DNA of 64,000 bases, from contig JBBDHV010000005.1 of NCBI GenBank assembly GCA_040880725.1, positions 113,848 through 177,847 on the forward strand. Reading direction: 5' to 3'. The stretch comes from DATHWB01 sp040880725 (lineage in GTDB: Bacteria; Actinomycetota; Acidimicrobiia; Spongiisociales; ZC4RG35). This document shows, piece after piece, positions 7,727 to 16,592 of this stretch. The translations under genes were made by a program, and so were the position numbers. A model generated the notes under the pieces. It worked only from the letters and a program-made list of their open reading frames with translations. It made no database searches and was not told where the DNA came from. The stretch's first letter is position 1; each line of letters starts with the position of its first letter.

Positions 7727-9664
7727 ATGGAGAAAGTCGTCAGCACGCTCATCGGCGTGGTGGTTGCAATCGGCGCCAGCGCTGTGCTGTTCATCGGCGC
7801 GAACAAGTGGTTCGACCAGGCGAGGGTGAGGTGGTGGAGGTTCGCGGCGATCACCGGGGCAGTCATCGGCGTGATCATCAGCGGCCTCCTCATCGGGAAC
7901 CGGATCATGCAGTGGCGGACCAGCACCGCCGAAGACGCGACCGACTTGTCGCTCGTGCTCGTTGTCCTCATGGCACTGCTGTTTGCTGGATGGGGTGCGT
8001 TGCTGGCTACCACCGAAAACCGCAACCGACGTCTCATCGTCGGTGGCGTGGGTGGTGTGGTCATCGCCCTGGTCATCGGGGCATTCATACGCCCTCTGGC
8101 GTGGCCGGCCATGCGGATCGTGCCGCTCATCGCCTGGCCGCTCGGAGTCGCTGCCGTCGGTGCGGGACTCGCCGCACTCCGCAAATCCGATTTGGTGAAA
8201 GGTGCGCTCACGGGAGCGACGATCGGCTGGTTCTTTGGGGCGTTTCTCGAGCCCACGCTCGGATCGGGAACGCAAGCCGAGATCCTCATGGGCCTGGCGG
8301 TCCTCGGTCTCGGTGTGGGGATTCGGCTGGGCCTCAACCCGCCCAGTGACCGCTCGGGGCAGGAGCGACTGCAAGCTCGATCGCGGGCGGTCATCTTCGT
8401 CGCCCCTGCGCTGATCTTCATTGGCGCAACCCTGGTCATCCCCACGATTCAGACCCTCATCTTGAGCGTGTTCGGGACGCGCGGCGACGAGTTCGTCGGT
8501 TTCAAGAACTACACCGATGTGCTCGGGGATCCCGACATCTTCAACGTGTCCTCGTGGACCGACATCTTCACGACCGGCATGTTCGTCTGGGGAGCGCTGT
8601 TGATCGTCGGTGGGTATTTCTTCGCCCGGAACAAGGGCAAGGCCATCGGAGCGCCCACCGACTGGTCCGGCCTCTCCGCCGGTCCTGTGGTACTCGGAAG
8701 CATCCTCGTGGCGTTCGCGGTGTTCACGACGCTGCGCGGAGTCATCTGGAACAACCTGTGGTGGGTGTTCTCGGTCACGATCATCGCTTCGGGACTCGGC
8801 TTGGCCATCGCGGTCCTTGCAGACCGAGCCAAGGGCGAGTCAGTCGCCAAGTCATTGATTTTCATGCCGATGGCGATCTCGTTCGTCGGTGCGGGAATCA
8901 TCTGGCGGTTCATGTACCTGGCCCGACCTGTCGGAAGCAATCAGACGGGAGTGCTGAATTGGCTGTGGGTCAATCTGGGGCAGCTCACGGTCGGCGACTC
9001 GATGCTCAAGACCGTCATCATGGTCTTGCTCGCGCTCGGCATCGTCGGACTCGGATACCTCGCGTATCGGTCGTGGCGGGTCGAACAAAATGCGGTCGCC
9101 ATCGGGTCTGCCGTGAGCGCACTGCCCCTCGCCTGGGTGCTGTGGCGATTCGTCGGCCCAGGACTCGGCGGTATCTTGCGTGACCCTGCGACAGGGGAGG
9201 TGGCGCCACTGGCGAGTGGGGTGGTGGGCGAGCCGGTGATCTTCCTGGTCGATCAGCCGTGGAACACCTTCTGGCTGATCATCGTCTTGATCTGGATCCA
9301 GACCGGATTCGCGATGGTCGTGTTCTCTGCGGCCATCAAGGGCGTTCCCGCTGAATTGATCGAGGCATCGAAAGTCGACGGGGCAACGGAGTCGGAGACG
9401 TTCTGGCGGGTCACGATTCCGCAGATCGCCCCCACGATCGGGGTGGTGACGACGACTCTGATCGTCTTGGTCATGAAAGTCTTCGACATCCCGAAGGTGA
9501 TGACCAACGGTCAGTTCGGGACGAACGTGCTGGCCAACGAGATGTGGCAGAAGGCCTTCACGGAGTTGAACATCGGTGCCGGCGCGGCACTCGCCATGAT
9601 CTTGTTCTTCTCAGTCGTTCCGGTCATGTACTACAACATTCGACGCCAGAGGGAGGCCGTCTGA
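7727..9664 (+). CDS. Sugar ABC transporter permease with long N-terminal membrane extension
   Basis: 645 aa, about twice the length of MalF/AglF-type permeases. Residues 1 to about 215 form an extra hydrophobic domain with about six predicted helices. The canonical permease follows, starting near RAVIFVAPALIFIGATLVIPT. The EAA loop that contacts the ATPase is KGVPAELIEASKVDGATE. A hydrophobic insertion between the first canonical helix and the core (about 280-330) adds further length. An SD-like GAGGAGG (7704-7710) and the ATG at 7727 lie just after the assembly gap, so an upstream start cannot be excluded. The stop overlaps the next ATG by one base (TGATG). Confidence 0.85.
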   Translation: MEKVVSTLIGVVVAIGASAVLFIGANKWFDQARVRWWRFAAITGAVIGVIISGLLIGNRIMQWRTSTAEDATDLSLVLVVLMALLFAGWGALLATTENRNRRLIVGGVGGVVIALVIGAFIRPLAWPAMRIVPLIAWPLGVAAVGAGLAALRKSDLVKGALTGATIGWFFGAFLEPTLGSGTQAEILMGLAVLGLGVGIRLGLNPPSDRSGQERLQARSRAVIFVAPALIFIGATLVIPTIQTLILSVFGTRGDEFVGFKNYTDVLGDPDIFNVSSWTDIFTTGMFVWGALLIVGGYFFARNKGKAIGAPTDWSGLSAGPVVLGSILVAFAVFTTLRGVIWNNLWWVFSVTIIASGLGLAIAVLADRAKGESVAKSLIFMPMAISFVGAGIIWRFMYLARPVGSNQTGVLNWLWVNLGQLTVGDSMLKTVIMVLLALGIVGLGYLAYRSWRVEQNAVAIGSAVSALPLAWVLWRFVGPGLGGILRDPATGEVAPLASGVVGEPVIFLVDQPWNTFWLIIVLIWIQTGFAMVVFSAAIKGVPAELIEASKVDGATESETFWRVTIPQIAPTIGVVTTTLIVLVMKVFDIPKVMTNGQFGTNVLANEMWQKAFTELNIGAGAALAMILFFSVVPVMYYNIRRQREAV

Positions 9665-10641
9665 TGGCAACACGGACCGAGGTTTCGGAGACGGCACCGG
9701 TTCGAGCGTCGAAGGGCGGTGCGCTCGGCAGGCGCATCTACTCGTTCCTGTCCGCCATTCCGACGTGGATTCTGTGGCTTCTGGTTGTGATCTGGTCGAT
9801 TCCCAGCGTCGGCCTGCTCGTCAACTCGTTCCGCACCCGGGACGCCCAGCGGGCGACTCCCTTCTGGGAGATCGGTGGTGACGTGGGCAACGGTTTGGGT
9901 GCACCTTCGTTGGACAACTACCAAGAGGTCTTGTTCGGCGGGAACCCCCTCTTCGACAATCTGATGAACTCCCTTGCCATCGTGATCCCGGCCACGGTGA
10001 TCCCGATCGCAATTGCCGCGTTCGCGGCGTACGCGTTCGCCTGGATCGAGTTCAAGGGTCGTGAGTGGCTCTTCATCTTCACGGTGTCGCTGCTGGCCAT
10101 TCCGTTGCAGACCTCACTGATCCCCCTTCTGCGGTTGTATGCCACCGGGGGGCAGTGGACGATCCCGTTCTTCGACAAGACGGTGCGGCTTTTCCCGGAT
10201 CTGGATCTGGCAGGCACGGTGACGGCGGTGTGGCTGACCCATACCGGCTTCGCGCTGCCATTCGCCATCTTCCTGCTGCACAACTACATCAGCGGGCTGC
10301 CGAAGGACGTCTTCGAGTCGGCGTTCATTGACGGAGCGGATCACTTCAAGATCTTCTGGCGTCTGGTGCTCCCGCTGTCGACGCCGGTGCTCGCCGCCTT
10401 CACGATCTTCCAGTTCCTCTGGACCTGGAACGATTACCTGATCGCGCTGACGATGATCGGATCGGGGACCGATGCGTTGCCGATCACCGTGGCGTTGGCG
10501 TCGATCGCCGGGGAGTTCGGACAGCGGGAGCACCTCTTGAGTGCCGCCGCCTTCATCTCGACGGCGTTGCCGCTCGTGGTGTTCTTCGCGCTGCAGCGCT
10601 ACTTCGTGCGGGGCGTGCTGGCCGGCTCGGTGAAGGGCTAG
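9664..10641 (+). CDS. Sugar ABC transporter permease (MalG/AglG type)
   Basis: 325 aa, six predicted helices, binding-protein-dependent transport inner-membrane component. The EAA loop is near the middle to C-terminal part, with SGLPKDVFESAFIDGAD. The family C-terminus RYFVRGVLAGSVKG is present. It pairs with the preceding permease to form the channel; the ATPase must come from elsewhere in the genome (an MsmK/UgpC-like shared ATPase is the usual solution). It is translationally coupled to the preceding gene. Confidence 0.9.
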   Translation: MATRTEVSETAPVRASKGGALGRRIYSFLSAIPTWILWLLVVIWSIPSVGLLVNSFRTRDAQRATPFWEIGGDVGNGLGAPSLDNYQEVLFGGNPLFDNLMNSLAIVIPATVIPIAIAAFAAYAFAWIEFKGREWLFIFTVSLLAIPLQTSLIPLLRLYATGGQWTIPFFDKTVRLFPDLDLAGTVTAVWLTHTGFALPFAIFLLHNYISGLPKDVFESAFIDGADHFKIFWRLVLPLSTPVLAAFTIFQFLWTWNDYLIALTMIGSGTDALPITVALASIAGEFGQREHLLSAAAFISTALPLVVFFALQRYFVRGVLAGSVKG

Positions 10642-10675
10642 CGACCGGTCGTTCACTTCCGCCCATCGCGTTTTC

Positions 10676-10699
10676 CCACGCGAATCGCGTCATTCGTGG
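10676..10699. terminator. Possible bidirectional hairpin between convergent genes
   Basis: CCACG (10676-10680) pairs with CGTGG (10695-10699), with outer CGCG blocks extending the helix. It lies between the permease stop and the convergent oxidoreductase stop. There is no T-tract, so it is weakly supported. Confidence 0.3.
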
Positions 10700-10711
10700 C
10701 GCGCTGATTCG

Positions 10712-11818
10712 CTAAGAAATCAGTATGTCGGCGATGTCGACCCAGGTGCCCGTTTCGATGCTGCGTTGGGCGGCGATGCCCATGGCAACGGCCAGGAGGC
10801 CGTCTTCGAGGGTGACCTCGGGGGTGGTCCCGGCGCGACACGTGCGGATGAAGTCCAGGTGCTCGAGTTGGCTCGAGCCGTGGTGGTGGCCTTCATAGGT
10901 GATGCGGTCGTCATCGATGTGGTGTTCTTCGACGTCGCCCACGAAATGGGTCCCGCGACGGCCGATCCGAAGCACTTTCTCGGGGAGGAATGCTTCGACC
11001 TTCCCCTGTGTGCCCACGGCGACGACTTCCTCCTGGTTCCGGGTGGCCTCGGCGAACATGCACAGGTCGAGCATCGCCCGCACACCGTTGGCGTACTCGA
11101 CGACGGCGTAGGCGTTGTCGAGGATGTCGGGGGTGTGGCCGTCGTATTCCTCGTCGAGGTGGTTGACGTCCTGGCCCCCCGATGCAACGACACGGACGGG
11201 GTTGCTGTCGATGATCTCGTTCATCAGATCGAAGAAGTGACAGCACTTCTCGACCATCGTGCCGCCGGAGTTGCGGTTGAAGCGGTTCCAGTCGCCGACC
11301 TTGCGGAGGAACGGAAACCGGTGCTCGCGAATCGACACCATTCGCACGTCGCCCACAGTCCCGCCCCTGACCTCGTCGATGAGTCGGGTGACCGGCGGCA
11401 TGTAGCGGTACTCCAAACCGACCCAGGTGACTGCGTGCCGCGACCTCGACCATTCGATGACGCGACGACAGTCTTCGACGGTGATGCAGAGAGGCTTTTC
11501 GACGAGGATGTGAAGGTCCGTCTTCATGGCCGCTGCGAGCACATCGATGTGGGTGTGGTTCGGTGTGGCGATCACCACGGCATCGACGACGTCGGATTCC
11601 AGAAGGTCGCGGTAGTCCTCGAATTCCCTGGCGTTGTCGGTGAGGGTGTGTGCCGCGGCGCGGCTGTCGGGATGGGGATCGGCGTAGGCGGCGACGGTGG
11701 CCCCCGGAATGTGGTTGATGTTCTCGATGTGTTCGACACCCATCATCCCGGTGCCGATCACCCCGTAGCGAAATGGCGCTGATGTGTCAGCCAAGCCCCG
11801 ACCTCCGATTCGGCTCAC
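10712..11818 (-). CDS. Gfo/Idh/MocA-family oxidoreductase
   Basis: 368 aa. The N-terminal Rossmann NAD(P)-binding fold starts with YGVIGTGMMGVEHI (about 18-31). The family signature VEKPLC contains the catalytic-type lysine of the EKP motif. The C-terminal alpha/beta domain includes NRNSGGTMVEKCCHFFD. Such enzymes oxidise or epimerise sugars, inositols or their derivatives, which fits a role in using the sugar imported by the neighbouring ABC system. The start is GTG 11818; a TTG at codon 9 is possible. It is divergent from the aldo/keto reductase, 40 bp apart. Confidence 0.88.
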   Translation of the reverse strand: MSRIGGRGLADTSAPFRYGVIGTGMMGVEHIENINHIPGATVAAYADPHPDSRAAAHTLTDNAREFEDYRDLLESDVVDAVVIATPNHTHIDVLAAAMKTDLHILVEKPLCITVEDCRRVIEWSRSRHAVTWVGLEYRYMPPVTRLIDEVRGGTVGDVRMVSIREHRFPFLRKVGDWNRFNRNSGGTMVEKCCHFFDLMNEIIDSNPVRVVASGGQDVNHLDEEYDGHTPDILDNAYAVVEYANGVRAMLDLCMFAEATRNQEEVVAVGTQGKVEAFLPEKVLRIGRRGTHFVGDVEEHHIDDDRITYEGHHHGSSQLEHLDFIRTCRAGTTPEVTLEDGLLAVAMGIAAQRSIETGTWVDIADILIS

Positions 11819-11858
11819 ACACTAGGGTCCGGGAGATGACCGGGCTGACACGACTTTG

Positions 11859-12755
11859 ATGTTGAAAATCGGCTCCACGCGGTCCCTCGGCGAACTCGGG
11901 ACCGTCGGTGCCTTGGCGTTTGGTCACTGGCGTTTCGTTGGTCACGACCTGCAGACGGCCACCCTCCTGATGGAGACCGCGCTGGATGCCGGGATGAACC
12001 TCATCGACACGGCCGACGTCTACGGTCTCGACTGGGGCGGGACGGCATTCGGGCAGGCCGAGGAACAACTGGGTGAGGTGCTCGCCGCCAACCCGGCGAT
12101 GCGCGACCGAATCATCCTCGCCACCAAGGGGGGGATCACCCCGCCCGTGCCCTACGACTCATCTGCGGCGTATTTGCAACAGGCGGTGGAGGATTCGCTC
12201 CGCCGTCTCCAGACCGACCGCGTCGACCTCTATCAGATCCACCGCCACGACCTGTACAGCCATCCTGCCGAAGTGGCCGGCACCCTCGACGGCTTGGTCG
12301 ATTCGGGGAAAGTGCGGGCACTCGGTGTGTCGAATCACACGCCCGCGCAGGTCGAGGCGCTCACCGAGCATCTCCGCCATCCGCTCATCACCGTCCAACC
12401 CGAGTACTCGGTTGCCAACTTGGTCGCCCAACGGGACGGAACGTTGGACCAGGCGATGCGGAAGGGTCTGGTGCCCCTGGCGTGGTCACCGCTCCGCGGT
12501 GGGGCCGTCGTCACCGGCGAAGGAATTCGTACCGAACTCTCGGTCGCGCTCGACAGCCTCGCCGACAGGGAGGGCACCGATCGCGCTTCGATCGCCCTGG
12601 CCTTTGTGCTCGCACATCCGTCCGGGCCGGTGGCGATCATCGGATCCCAGAATCCCGAGCGGCTGTCATCGGCAACATCGGCGTTCGAGGTGACGCTCGA
12701 CAGACAGGACGTCTACACCCTCGTGCAGGCCTCGGAGGGTCAGGCACTTCCGTGA
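11859..12755 (+). CDS. Aldo/keto reductase
   Basis: 298 aa, NADPH-dependent TIM-barrel oxidoreductase. The catalytic tetrad is visible: Asp50 (IDTADVYG), Tyr55, Lys90 (ATKGG) and His128 (YQIHRHD). The C-terminal cofactor-binding segment PVAIIGSQNPERL is present. It probably reduces or oxidises a sugar-derived carbonyl in the same pathway as the Gfo/Idh/MocA enzyme; the substrate is unknown. ATG 11859 was chosen; a TTG directly before it adds one residue. The LLM flavin gene follows 16 nt later. Confidence 0.9.
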   Translation: MLKIGSTRSLGELGTVGALAFGHWRFVGHDLQTATLLMETALDAGMNLIDTADVYGLDWGGTAFGQAEEQLGEVLAANPAMRDRIILATKGGITPPVPYDSSAAYLQQAVEDSLRRLQTDRVDLYQIHRHDLYSHPAEVAGTLDGLVDSGKVRALGVSNHTPAQVEALTEHLRHPLITVQPEYSVANLVAQRDGTLDQAMRKGLVPLAWSPLRGGAVVTGEGIRTELSVALDSLADREGTDRASIALAFVLAHPSGPVAIIGSQNPERLSSATSAFEVTLDRQDVYTLVQASEGQALP

Positions 12756-12771
12756 GTGAAAGGATGTGGAG

Positions 12772-13836
12772 ATGACGATGGAGATCGCGTGGTTCGGGGC
12801 GCTGTGCGACGACGACTACGAGTTTCTGGGTGTGCCGGATCCGACGCTCGCAAGTTCATGGGCGCACTGCAGTGACATCACCCAGACCGCCGATCGGCTG
12901 GGCTTCGACAACATCCTCCTTCCCAGCGGGTACGAGCTCGGCGTGGACACGACCACCTTTGCCGCTGCCGTGGCCACCCACACCACGGACATCAACCTGC
13001 TCGTCGCCGTCCGGATGGGGGAGACGTGGCTTCCGCAACTCGCCAAGCAGATGGCCTCGATCGACCAGATGGCCGACGGACGGTTGACGATCAACATCAT
13101 CTCCTCGGACATGCCCGGCCAGAAACTCGACTCGGCACCCCGCTACCAGAGGACCGTCGAGTGGATGCAGGTGCTGCGGGCGTTTCTCAACGGTGAGTCC
13201 GTCGACTTCCACGGTGAGTTCATCGATCTGACCCTCGATCCGGCGCGCATCCGCACCGTGTCGGGCTCGTGTCCACCGTTCTATTTCGGGGGATTCAGTG
13301 ACGACGCGAAAGATGTCGCGGCTCGCGAGGCCGACGTGTTTCTCACGTGGCCCGACACGGTGGCTGCGGTCGGACAGACTGCCCGGGAGATGAAGGAACA
13401 AGCGGCAAACCACGATCGGGAGCTCCTGATCGGACTGCGCAGCCATGTCATCGTGCGGGAGACCGAGGAGGAGGCGAAGGCGGCAGCCGATCGACTCATC
13501 TCGAAACTCGACCCCGAGATTGGTGCCGCGATCCGCGGCAAGAGCCTCGACGCCGCATCGGTCGGTGTGCAGCGCCAGGCTGCACTTCGTGAGAGTGCCG
13601 ACGACTCCGGGTATGCCGAACCGAACCTCTGGACGGGCATCGGCAAGGCGCGGTCTGGTGCAGGTGCGGCGATCGTCGGGAATCCCGACCAGGTGGTCGA
13701 AAAGATCGAGGCGTACACCGACGCCGGGGTGTCGGCGTTCATTCTGAGCGGATACACGCACATCGCCGAGGCCCACCGGTTCGCAGAGATGGTGCTGCCG
13801 CGACTCGATCACGGGAAGATTCACGGCTCCAGGTGA
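12772..13836 (+). CDS. LLM-class flavin-dependent oxidoreductase (SsuD-like)
   Basis: 354 aa, luciferase-like monooxygenase fold of the alkanesulfonate-monooxygenase group. Recognisable segments include ADRLGFDNILLPSG, QMADGRLTINIIS and a C-terminal GNPDQVVEKIEAYTDAGVSAFILSGYTH. These enzymes use reduced flavin and O2 to cleave C-S bonds or hydroxylate substrates. The presence of this gene next to sugar genes may point to sulfonated sugars, but that is speculative. Starts at GTG 12766 or ATG 12772 are both possible; ATG was chosen. Confidence 0.87.
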   Translation: MTMEIAWFGALCDDDYEFLGVPDPTLASSWAHCSDITQTADRLGFDNILLPSGYELGVDTTTFAAAVATHTTDINLLVAVRMGETWLPQLAKQMASIDQMADGRLTINIISSDMPGQKLDSAPRYQRTVEWMQVLRAFLNGESVDFHGEFIDLTLDPARIRTVSGSCPPFYFGGFSDDAKDVAAREADVFLTWPDTVAAVGQTAREMKEQAANHDRELLIGLRSHVIVRETEEEAKAAADRLISKLDPEIGAAIRGKSLDAASVGVQRQAALRESADDSGYAEPNLWTGIGKARSGAGAAIVGNPDQVVEKIEAYTDAGVSAFILSGYTHIAEAHRFAEMVLPRLDHGKIHGSR

Positions 13837-13847
13837 TCGCTGGGTGG

Positions 13848-14057
13848 TCAGAGCCGGTGGTCGTCCTCGTCCGATGACGGAGCGTCCTGTGATCGGTTGC
13901 GTTCGACCCAACTGCGGATCCACCAACCTTCGGTGTCCACCGTTCCCACACCGGGAATCGGCTTTCCCTTGCCTGGCAAATCGTTGAACTCGCCGCGTTC
14001 GCACGCTTCGCGGATCATCCGGTCGACGAACGCCTCCTGGCGTTGTGACTCAACCAT
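13848..14057 (-). CDS. DUF1992 (DnaJ-C28-like conserved domain) protein
   Basis: 69-aa protein. It consists almost only of the conserved DUF1992 motif (VDRMIREACERGEFNDLPGK, then GKPIP), the region also found in eukaryotic DNAJC28, followed by an acidic tail. Its function is unknown. The ATG at 14057 matches the usual family start just before the motif. It is convergent with the LLM gene and divergent from the next membrane protein. Confidence 0.8.
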   Translation of the reverse strand: MVESQRQEAFVDRMIREACERGEFNDLPGKGKPIPGVGTVDTEGWWIRSWVERNRSQDAPSSDEDDHRL

Positions 14058-14132
14058 GCACGCGATGCTACAGATCCGGGGGCAATGACCCGATATGCTG
14101 ATCCGGGGCCTGTGCCTGGCAAAGGGGAATTC

Positions 14133-14999
14133 GTGACACTGACCAACACGGAAGATCGCCGTTCCGCCGTCATCCGGACGGCATGGGGATTCTTCGCCAA
14201 TTCCATCATCGCGTCGGCCCTGGGAGTGGTCTTTTCTCGCGTCATCGAGCAGTTCGGGATCGCCGTCTGGGCTGCCGTTGCCGACCGAGAGCCCGTACTG
14301 ACGAACGTCGTCACGTACTTCCGGTCCGATCCCGCCGGGGCAAGCGACATGGTGTATCTGGGTGGGCCCATCGCGGCAATCGTGGCCGGGGTCTTCTTCC
14401 TTCTCATCTATCCGGGCGCCAAGGACCGCAGCGTCGGAAAGCTGACGGTGCTGTGGACCACGCTGTTCTGCTTCCGAGCCGGGTTCATGGACGTCATGAC
14501 GGTGCCGTTCTCGGAAGATTCGTACACGGGGCGTGCCCTGGCCACGATCGATCTCCCCGATGGGCTCGATGTGATCATCGCCACCGCCGGGGGACTCGGT
14601 CTGCTGCTGATCGCGCTCGCGGCCGCTCCGGCATTCCTCGGCTTCAGCAGACATCTCAGCGAAGTGAACACGCCCGCGGAACGCTTCCGGTATGTGGCGT
14701 CCATCGCAATGGTCCCGGCGATCGTCGGTCCGCTGCTCGCGGTGGCGTTCTTCGTCCCCGACGAGGGGAGTGGCTTCCTGGCCACGCTGCCTTTCTACGG
14801 CTTGTTCATCGTCATCACCCTGCTGGCCGCTCCCCAGACCAAGCACTTCCTGGCACCGCAACTCGCCGAGGAGCGAACGCTGTCCTGGGGCCTCGTGATC
14901 GGGTTCTTCGTCGTGTTTCTCGTGACGCGATACGGGCTGGAGCCGGGGCTGGTCATCCCGCCGTGGGATGACCAGTTCCAATGGAGTTTCCGGCCCTGA
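14133..14999 (+). CDS. Multi-pass membrane protein, family not recognised
   Basis: 288 aa with about six hydrophobic segments (for example ANSIIASALGVVFS, LGGPIAAIVAGVFFLLIY, GGLGLLLIALAAAPAFLGF, LVIGFFVVFLVTRYG). Start GTG 14133 is supported by the SD AAAGGGGA 4 nt upstream; an ATG at 14085 is in frame but lacks an SD. The stop overlaps the moaB ATG (TGATG), so it heads the moaB-xdhC group. Function unknown. Confidence 0.7.
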   Translation: MTLTNTEDRRSAVIRTAWGFFANSIIASALGVVFSRVIEQFGIAVWAAVADREPVLTNVVTYFRSDPAGASDMVYLGGPIAAIVAGVFFLLIYPGAKDRSVGKLTVLWTTLFCFRAGFMDVMTVPFSEDSYTGRALATIDLPDGLDVIIATAGGLGLLLIALAAAPAFLGFSRHLSEVNTPAERFRYVASIAMVPAIVGPLLAVAFFVPDEGSGFLATLPFYGLFIVITLLAAPQTKHFLAPQLAEERTLSWGLVIGFFVVFLVTRYGLEPGLVIPPWDDQFQWSFRP

Positions 15000-15487
15000 T
15001 GAAGACTGCTGCAGTCGTCACCGTCAGCGACGGCGTCAGCGCGGGCACGAGGCAGGACGAGTCGGGCGAGGCCCTGGCGTCGCGTCTGGAGAGCGCCGGC
15101 TACGAAGTCACGCATCGGACCGTGGTCGCAGACGACGCCGGAGCCATCGCCAGGACCATCCGGGGGTATGTCGATCAGGTGAACCTCTTGGTCACCACCG
15201 GTGGGACGGGATTCGGGCCGCGGGATGTGACGCCCGAAGCAACCCTGCAGGTCGTCGAGAAGCAGGCGCCCGGGATGATGATGCTGATGCTGTCCACCGG
15301 GATGGAGTCCACTCCCATGGCCGCCCTGTCGCGTGGTGTCGTGGGGTCGGCGGGACGCACGTTGATCGTGAACCTTCCCGGCTCGCCGAAAGGCGCGACC
15401 GAGAATCTCGAAGCTCTGCTGGTCGTGATCCCGCACGCCCTCGATTTGCTCGAAGGCGACACGGAGCACCAGACCTCCGCGGATTAG
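14999..15487 (+). CDS. moaB: MoaB/Mog-family molybdopterin adenylyltransferase
   Basis: 162 aa. The molybdopterin-binding fold has the signature TTGGTGFGPRDVTPEAT (about 63-79). Family members adenylylate molybdopterin before molybdenum insertion. ATG 14999 overlaps the upstream stop. The TAG stop (15485-15487) lies inside the TAGGAT hexamer that appears to be the -10 of xdhC. The context with xdhC and coxG supports a role in molybdenum-enzyme maturation. Confidence 0.88.
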   Translation: MKTAAVVTVSDGVSAGTRQDESGEALASRLESAGYEVTHRTVVADDAGAIARTIRGYVDQVNLLVTTGGTGFGPRDVTPEATLQVVEKQAPGMMMLMLSTGMESTPMAALSRGVVGSAGRTLIVNLPGSPKGATENLEALLVVIPHALDLLEGDTEHQTSAD

Positions 15488-15496
15488 GATGACCCG

Positions 15497-16549
15497 ATGA
15501 ACGACGCCGTCCTGGAGGCGGTCCGTACGTGGTCGGAATCGGACACCTCGTTCGCCCTCGCCACGGTCGTCGGCGTGCGGGGATCGACCTATCGGGGGCT
15601 CGCTGCCCGTCAGCTCGTAGTGGCCGATGGAACGTCGGTTGGCACGGTGTCGGGCGGCTGTCTCGACAATGACCTGCGACATGTCGCGCTGCGGGTCATC
15701 GAATCGGGGGTCTCCGAACAGGTGGAGTTCGACCTCACGGCCGACGACGAAGCGATCTGGGGGTGGGGCGTGGGCTGCAACGGCGCCACTGTCCTCCTCG
15801 TCGAACCCGCGCAGTCCGCAGTCGACCTCGTCGCGATGGTGTCGTCGGCCGCGACAGAGACGTTCTGCATCGTCCACACGGTGCCAGACACCGCCCAACG
15901 CAGAATCGTGACGCGGGGTGATGACGGCACCGATCCGCTCGTGGCGACTGCTCTCGAAGCCATCGAGTCGGGGCGGCACCAGACCGAAGTCATGGAGGGT
16001 TCCCGGCTGCTCTTCGAGGTGGTTGGCGCCGCGCCACGTGTGGTCGTGTTCGGAGCGGGACACGACGCGGCGCCGGTCGTCGCCCAGGCGGCGATGCTGG
16101 GGTTCCGTACCGTCGTCGTCGACGACCGACGTCAGTTCCTGACCGCCGAACGTTTTCCGCAGGCGCACGATTTGATCCACGCCGAGCCGGGGGAGCTCGC
16201 CCGGGCGGTCCGCCCCGATGCGAAGACCGCGGTCATTCTGATGTCACACAACTACCTACGGGACCTCGACGCCCTCCAGTCGCTGCTCGGGACAGCCGCG
16301 CCCTATATCGGTGCGCTCGGACCCGGCGAACGGCTCGAGCGGATGCTGGATGATCTCGCGGATCGCGGCATCGAGGTCGATGCCGACGATCTGTCCCGTC
16401 TGCACGGGCCCGCCGGCCTGGACATCGGTGCCGAAGGTCCGACGGAAATCGCGTGGTCGATTCTGGCGGAAGTCCTTGCCGTGATGCGGGGAAAGTCCGG
16501 CGGTGCGTTGCGCGCCCGCAAAGGTCCCGGCCCCCTGCGCGACGAATGA
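15497..16549 (+). CDS. XdhC/CoxI-family molybdoenzyme maturation protein
   Basis: 350 aa. The N-terminal XdhC/CoxI domain contains the signature ATVVGVRGSTYRGLAARQLV and VSGGCLDND; the C-terminal Rossmann domain contains VVVFGAGHDAAPVV. The family binds molybdenum cofactor and delivers the sulfurated form to xanthine/CO-dehydrogenase-type enzymes. ATG 15497 follows TAGGAT (15485-15490) by 6 nt, suggesting a separate leaderless transcript in addition to read-through from moaB. No target hydroxylase is nearby. Confidence 0.9.
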   Translation: MNDAVLEAVRTWSESDTSFALATVVGVRGSTYRGLAARQLVVADGTSVGTVSGGCLDNDLRHVALRVIESGVSEQVEFDLTADDEAIWGWGVGCNGATVLLVEPAQSAVDLVAMVSSAATETFCIVHTVPDTAQRRIVTRGDDGTDPLVATALEAIESGRHQTEVMEGSRLLFEVVGAAPRVVVFGAGHDAAPVVAQAAMLGFRTVVVDDRRQFLTAERFPQAHDLIHAEPGELARAVRPDAKTAVILMSHNYLRDLDALQSLLGTAAPYIGALGPGERLERMLDDLADRGIEVDADDLSRLHGPAGLDIGAEGPTEIAWSILAEVLAVMRGKSGGALRARKGPGPLRDE

Positions 16550-16592
16550 GCAGGGGTCTACTCTCGTAGGACCCGATCAGAACAGGGACGAG

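Noticed and set aside
7356..8445. Open frames reading through the N-gap with Gly/Pro runs on the minus strand
   Set aside because: They depend on the artefactual poly-G/poly-C and are antisense to the permease and binding-protein genes.
10766..11782. Open frame on the plus strand opposite the Gfo/Idh/MocA gene
   Set aside because: The sense strand has clear Rossmann and EKP motifs; the antisense product shows no family features.
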